Below are positions 5,370-6,686 of a DNA stretch of 6,686 nt, one piece after another. The notes under the pieces were generated by a model. The model saw only the letters and a list, made by a program, of their open reading frames with translations. It did no database searches and was not told the origin of the DNA. The stretch lies in contig JAASSQ010000163.1 in the NCBI GenBank assembly GCA_021767845.1, positions 1 through 6,686 of the forward strand, in the 5' to 3' direction. This DNA comes from Roseovarius sp. GTDB taxonomy: Bacteria; Pseudomonadota; Alphaproteobacteria; Rhodobacterales; Rhodobacteraceae. The translations under genes were made by a program, and so were the position numbers. Each line of letters starts with the position of its first letter. The first letter of the stretch is position 1.

Positions 5370-5738
5370 TCAGCTTTCCGACAGCCGCCAGCGGCCCGCC
5401 TGCTCGGGCAGGAATGCTTCGACCGTCGCGGTGGCGATCACCTGGGTTTCGCCGGTTTGCGGGTTGGCCACGTTCTGTCCGCCCTTGACCGCCCGCACCT
5501 CGGCGCGGCCACGCGGCAGACCATGCGCCAGAGCGGCGGGGTCCAGCCGGTCTGGCTCCTGCACACCGACGGTGACCTGCACGCGCATCTCGGCATGATC
5601 CAGCCCCGTCGCCTTGAAGATCGGCAGGGTCGAATGGCGGATCGCGTCCTCGATCGCGCGCGCGGCGGCCTTCTGGTAATCCATGCCGTGCAGGTCGTTG
5701 CCCATGCCCATCTCGATGATGATCCGCCGCTCAGTCAT
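5370..5738 (-). CDS. Lin0512 family protein, copy with the intact GxGxDxHG motif
   Basis: A 122-residue protein of the Lin0512 family (function unknown). It begins RRIIIEMGMGNDLHGMDYQK. Residues 11-18, GMGNDLHG, fit the GxGxDxHG motif that I recall as the family's hallmark (TIGR02058). A helix-like AAARAIEDAI follows (24-33), then two beta-rich halves with VTVGVQEP (55-62) and ATATVEAFLP (102-111). No signal peptide or membrane segment is seen; it should be cytoplasmic. Asp15 and His17 could bind metal or catalyse a reaction, but this is speculation. Its ATG overlaps the end of the upstream paralogue by 8 bases (ATGACTGA), so translation is probably coupled. It has a C-terminal tail of about 12 residues that the paralogue lacks. 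The pair follows cobO in one apparent operon. Confidence 0.88.
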   Translation of the reverse strand: MTERRIIIEMGMGNDLHGMDYQKAAARAIEDAIRHSTLPIFKATGLDHAEMRVQVTVGVQEPDRLDPAALAHGLPRGRAEVRAVKGGQNVANPQTGETQVIATATVEAFLPEQAGRWRLSES

Positions 5739-6087
5739 CGCTGCGCTCCATCTGGAAACTCACTGAAATGGCGGCATTGGCGATCACGGTGGGGTTTCCC
5801 TCGCCCTCGGGCCGGGGAATATCCAGCCCGCCCTGCGCCGCCGTGACACTGACCTGACCATAGGGGAACACCCCGGCCACCGCCGCGCAATCCACCGCCT
5901 CGGGCTGCTGCACCGCGATCTCAACGTCCAGGATCATCGCCGATTTGTCGAAACCGTAAAGCTCGGCCATGTTGATCGAATTGCGCCACAGCGCATCCTG
6001 CACCGCGCGTTTCGCGGCCTCCGTGTAATCCTGTCTGCGCAGGGACGTGCCCATGCCGAATTCGGTCAACACGCGGTGCTTTGGCAT
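5731..6087 (-). CDS. Lin0512 family protein, copy with an altered motif
   Basis: A 118-residue paralogue of the next gene, alignable without gaps over the first 30 residues (RVLTEFGMGTSLRRQDYTEA here). Shared features are GMG (11-13), DY (20-21), the AAxRAxxDA helix, and a later ValxVxVQxP-like segment (VEIAVQQPEAV, 55-65). At the hallmark motif it reads GMGTSLRR (11-18), so the conserved Asp, His and final Gly are Ser, Arg and Arg. If those residues are catalytic, this copy would be inactive or would work only with its partner. Function is unknown. The ATG at 6087 has AGGAGA about 8 bases upstream. The gene follows cobO by 38 bases and overlaps the second copy by 8 bases, suggesting co-transcription and matched expression, as for subunits of a heteromer. 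Confidence 0.87.
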   Translation of the reverse strand: MPKHRVLTEFGMGTSLRRQDYTEAAKRAVQDALWRNSINMAELYGFDKSAMILDVEIAVQQPEAVDCAAVAGVFPYGQVSVTAAQGGLDIPRPEGEGNPTVIANAAISVSFQMERSDD

Positions 6088-6125
6088 CGCTCGCTTCTCC
6101 TGCTTCCCGTTGCCCGGACGGCGGG

Positions 6126-6686
6126 TCAGTATTCCACGCCGATCTGCGCCTTGATGCCCGACCGGAACGGATGCTTGACCAGTTCCATTTCGGTCACGAG
6201 GTCGGCGATCTCGATCAACTCGTCCTTGGCATTGCGCCCGGTCAGCACGACATGGGTCATGTGCGGCTTTTCCTCGACCAGGAATTGCACGACCTCGTCG
6301 ATATCCAGGTAATCATAGCGCAGCGCGATGTTGATCTCGTCCAGCAGCACCATCTTGTTGGTCTCGTCGCGGATCAGCTCCTTGGCCTTTTCCCAGGCGG
6401 CCTGCGCCATCTCGGTGTCGCGGTCCCGGTCCTGCGTTTCCCAGGTGAATCCCTCGCCCATCGTGTGAAACGAGCAGATGTCGGAAAACTCCGACAGGAT
6501 CAGGTCGCGCTCGCCGGTGCTCATCCCGCCCTTGATGAACTGCACCACGGCGCATTGCATGTCGTGGGCGATACAGCGGAAGATCATCCCGAACGCGGCC
6601 GAGGATTTGCCCTTCCCCTTGCCGGTATGCACGACGATCAGGCCCTTCTCGTCGGTCTTGGTGGCCATGATCTTGTCGCGTGCGGC
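6126..6686 (-). CDS. cobO: Corrinoid adenosyltransferase CobO (cob(I)yrinic acid a,c-diamide adenosyltransferase), missing its extreme N-terminus
   Basis: ATP:corrinoid adenosyltransferase of the CobA/CobO/BtuR family, which transfers the adenosyl group of ATP to the cobalt of reduced corrinoids in vitamin B12 synthesis and salvage; cytoplasmic. The window shows 186 residues. Motifs include the P-loop variant HTGKGKGKSSAAFG, VVQFIKGG, the GFTWETQDRDRDT segment, the Walker-B-like MVLLDEINIALRYDYLD, VVLTGRN and the C-terminal VKHPFRSGIKAQIGVEY. An ATG at 6668 lacks a ribosome binding site, and the frame stays open to the window edge (AARDKI before that Met). Family members have about 25 residues before the first beta-strand, against only 8 from this ATG, so the real start lies beyond 6686. 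The gene leads the Lin0512 pair by 38 bases. Confidence 0.94.
   Translation of the reverse strand, partial: AARDKIMATKTDEKGLIVVHTGKGKGKSSAAFGMIFRCIAHDMQCAVVQFIKGGMSTGERDLILSEFSDICSFHTMGEGFTWETQDRDRDTEMAQAAWEKAKELIRDETNKMVLLDEINIALRYDYLDIDEVVQFLVEEKPHMTHVVLTGRNAKDELIEIADLVTEMELVKHPFRSGIKAQIGVEY

Noticed and set aside
4387..6138. Identical 13-mer TCAGTATTCCACG at 4387-4399 and 6126-6138 (the end of cobO)
   Set aside because: About 0.3 such same-strand matches are expected by chance in a window of this size, and no further similarity flanks it, so it is not evidence for a duplicated cobO end.

Overview
The window is GC-rich (roughly two thirds G+C by eye) with tightly packed genes. Its content (NADH-type dihydropyrimidine dehydrogenase PreT/PreA, RutR-like TetR regulators, CobO, paired Lin0512-family proteins) suggests an alphaproteobacterium, most likely of the Rhodobacterales/Rhodobacteraceae. 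That placement rests on recognised protein sequence style, not on a marker gene. No tRNA, rRNA, CRISPR, insertion sequence or phage gene was seen. No gene-free stretch exceeds 300 bases; the longest is the roughly 190-base gap upstream of preT.

Region 1 (1-4440) is part of a reductive pyrimidine degradation locus. At the left edge, the first 45 codons of a Zn-dependent M20-type amidohydrolase (probable N-carbamoyl-beta-alanine amidohydrolase) run leftward out of the window. Divergent from it are two consecutive RutR-like TetR-family regulators on the + strand. The shared intergenic region carries two near-perfect RutR-type palindromes. Convergent with the second regulator is the leftward operon preT-preA, encoding the two subunits of NAD-dependent dihydropyrimidine dehydrogenase. 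A third RutR-type palindrome overlaps the predicted preT promoter. Together these genes would reduce uracil/thymine to the dihydro form (PreTA) and hydrolyse the ring-opened carbamoyl product (left-edge hydrolase). The dihydropyrimidinase is presumably outside the window.

Region 2 (4535-6686) is a second group on the - strand. It reads, in transcription order, cobO (corrinoid adenosyltransferase, start beyond the right edge), two adjacent Lin0512-family proteins of unknown function whose genes overlap by 8 bases, then a GntR-family (FadR/PdhR-like, FCD domain) regulator. The GntR gene has its own promoter, with the -10 element in the centre of a perfect inverted repeat, which suggests autorepression.

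Most of the window is ordinary metabolic and regulatory DNA. The points most worth a second look are the divergent pair of Lin0512 paralogues beside cobO, the two RutR-like regulators sharing three predicted operators, the GntR promoter-operator overlap, and the apparent lack of the mammalian-type active-site cysteine in PreA.
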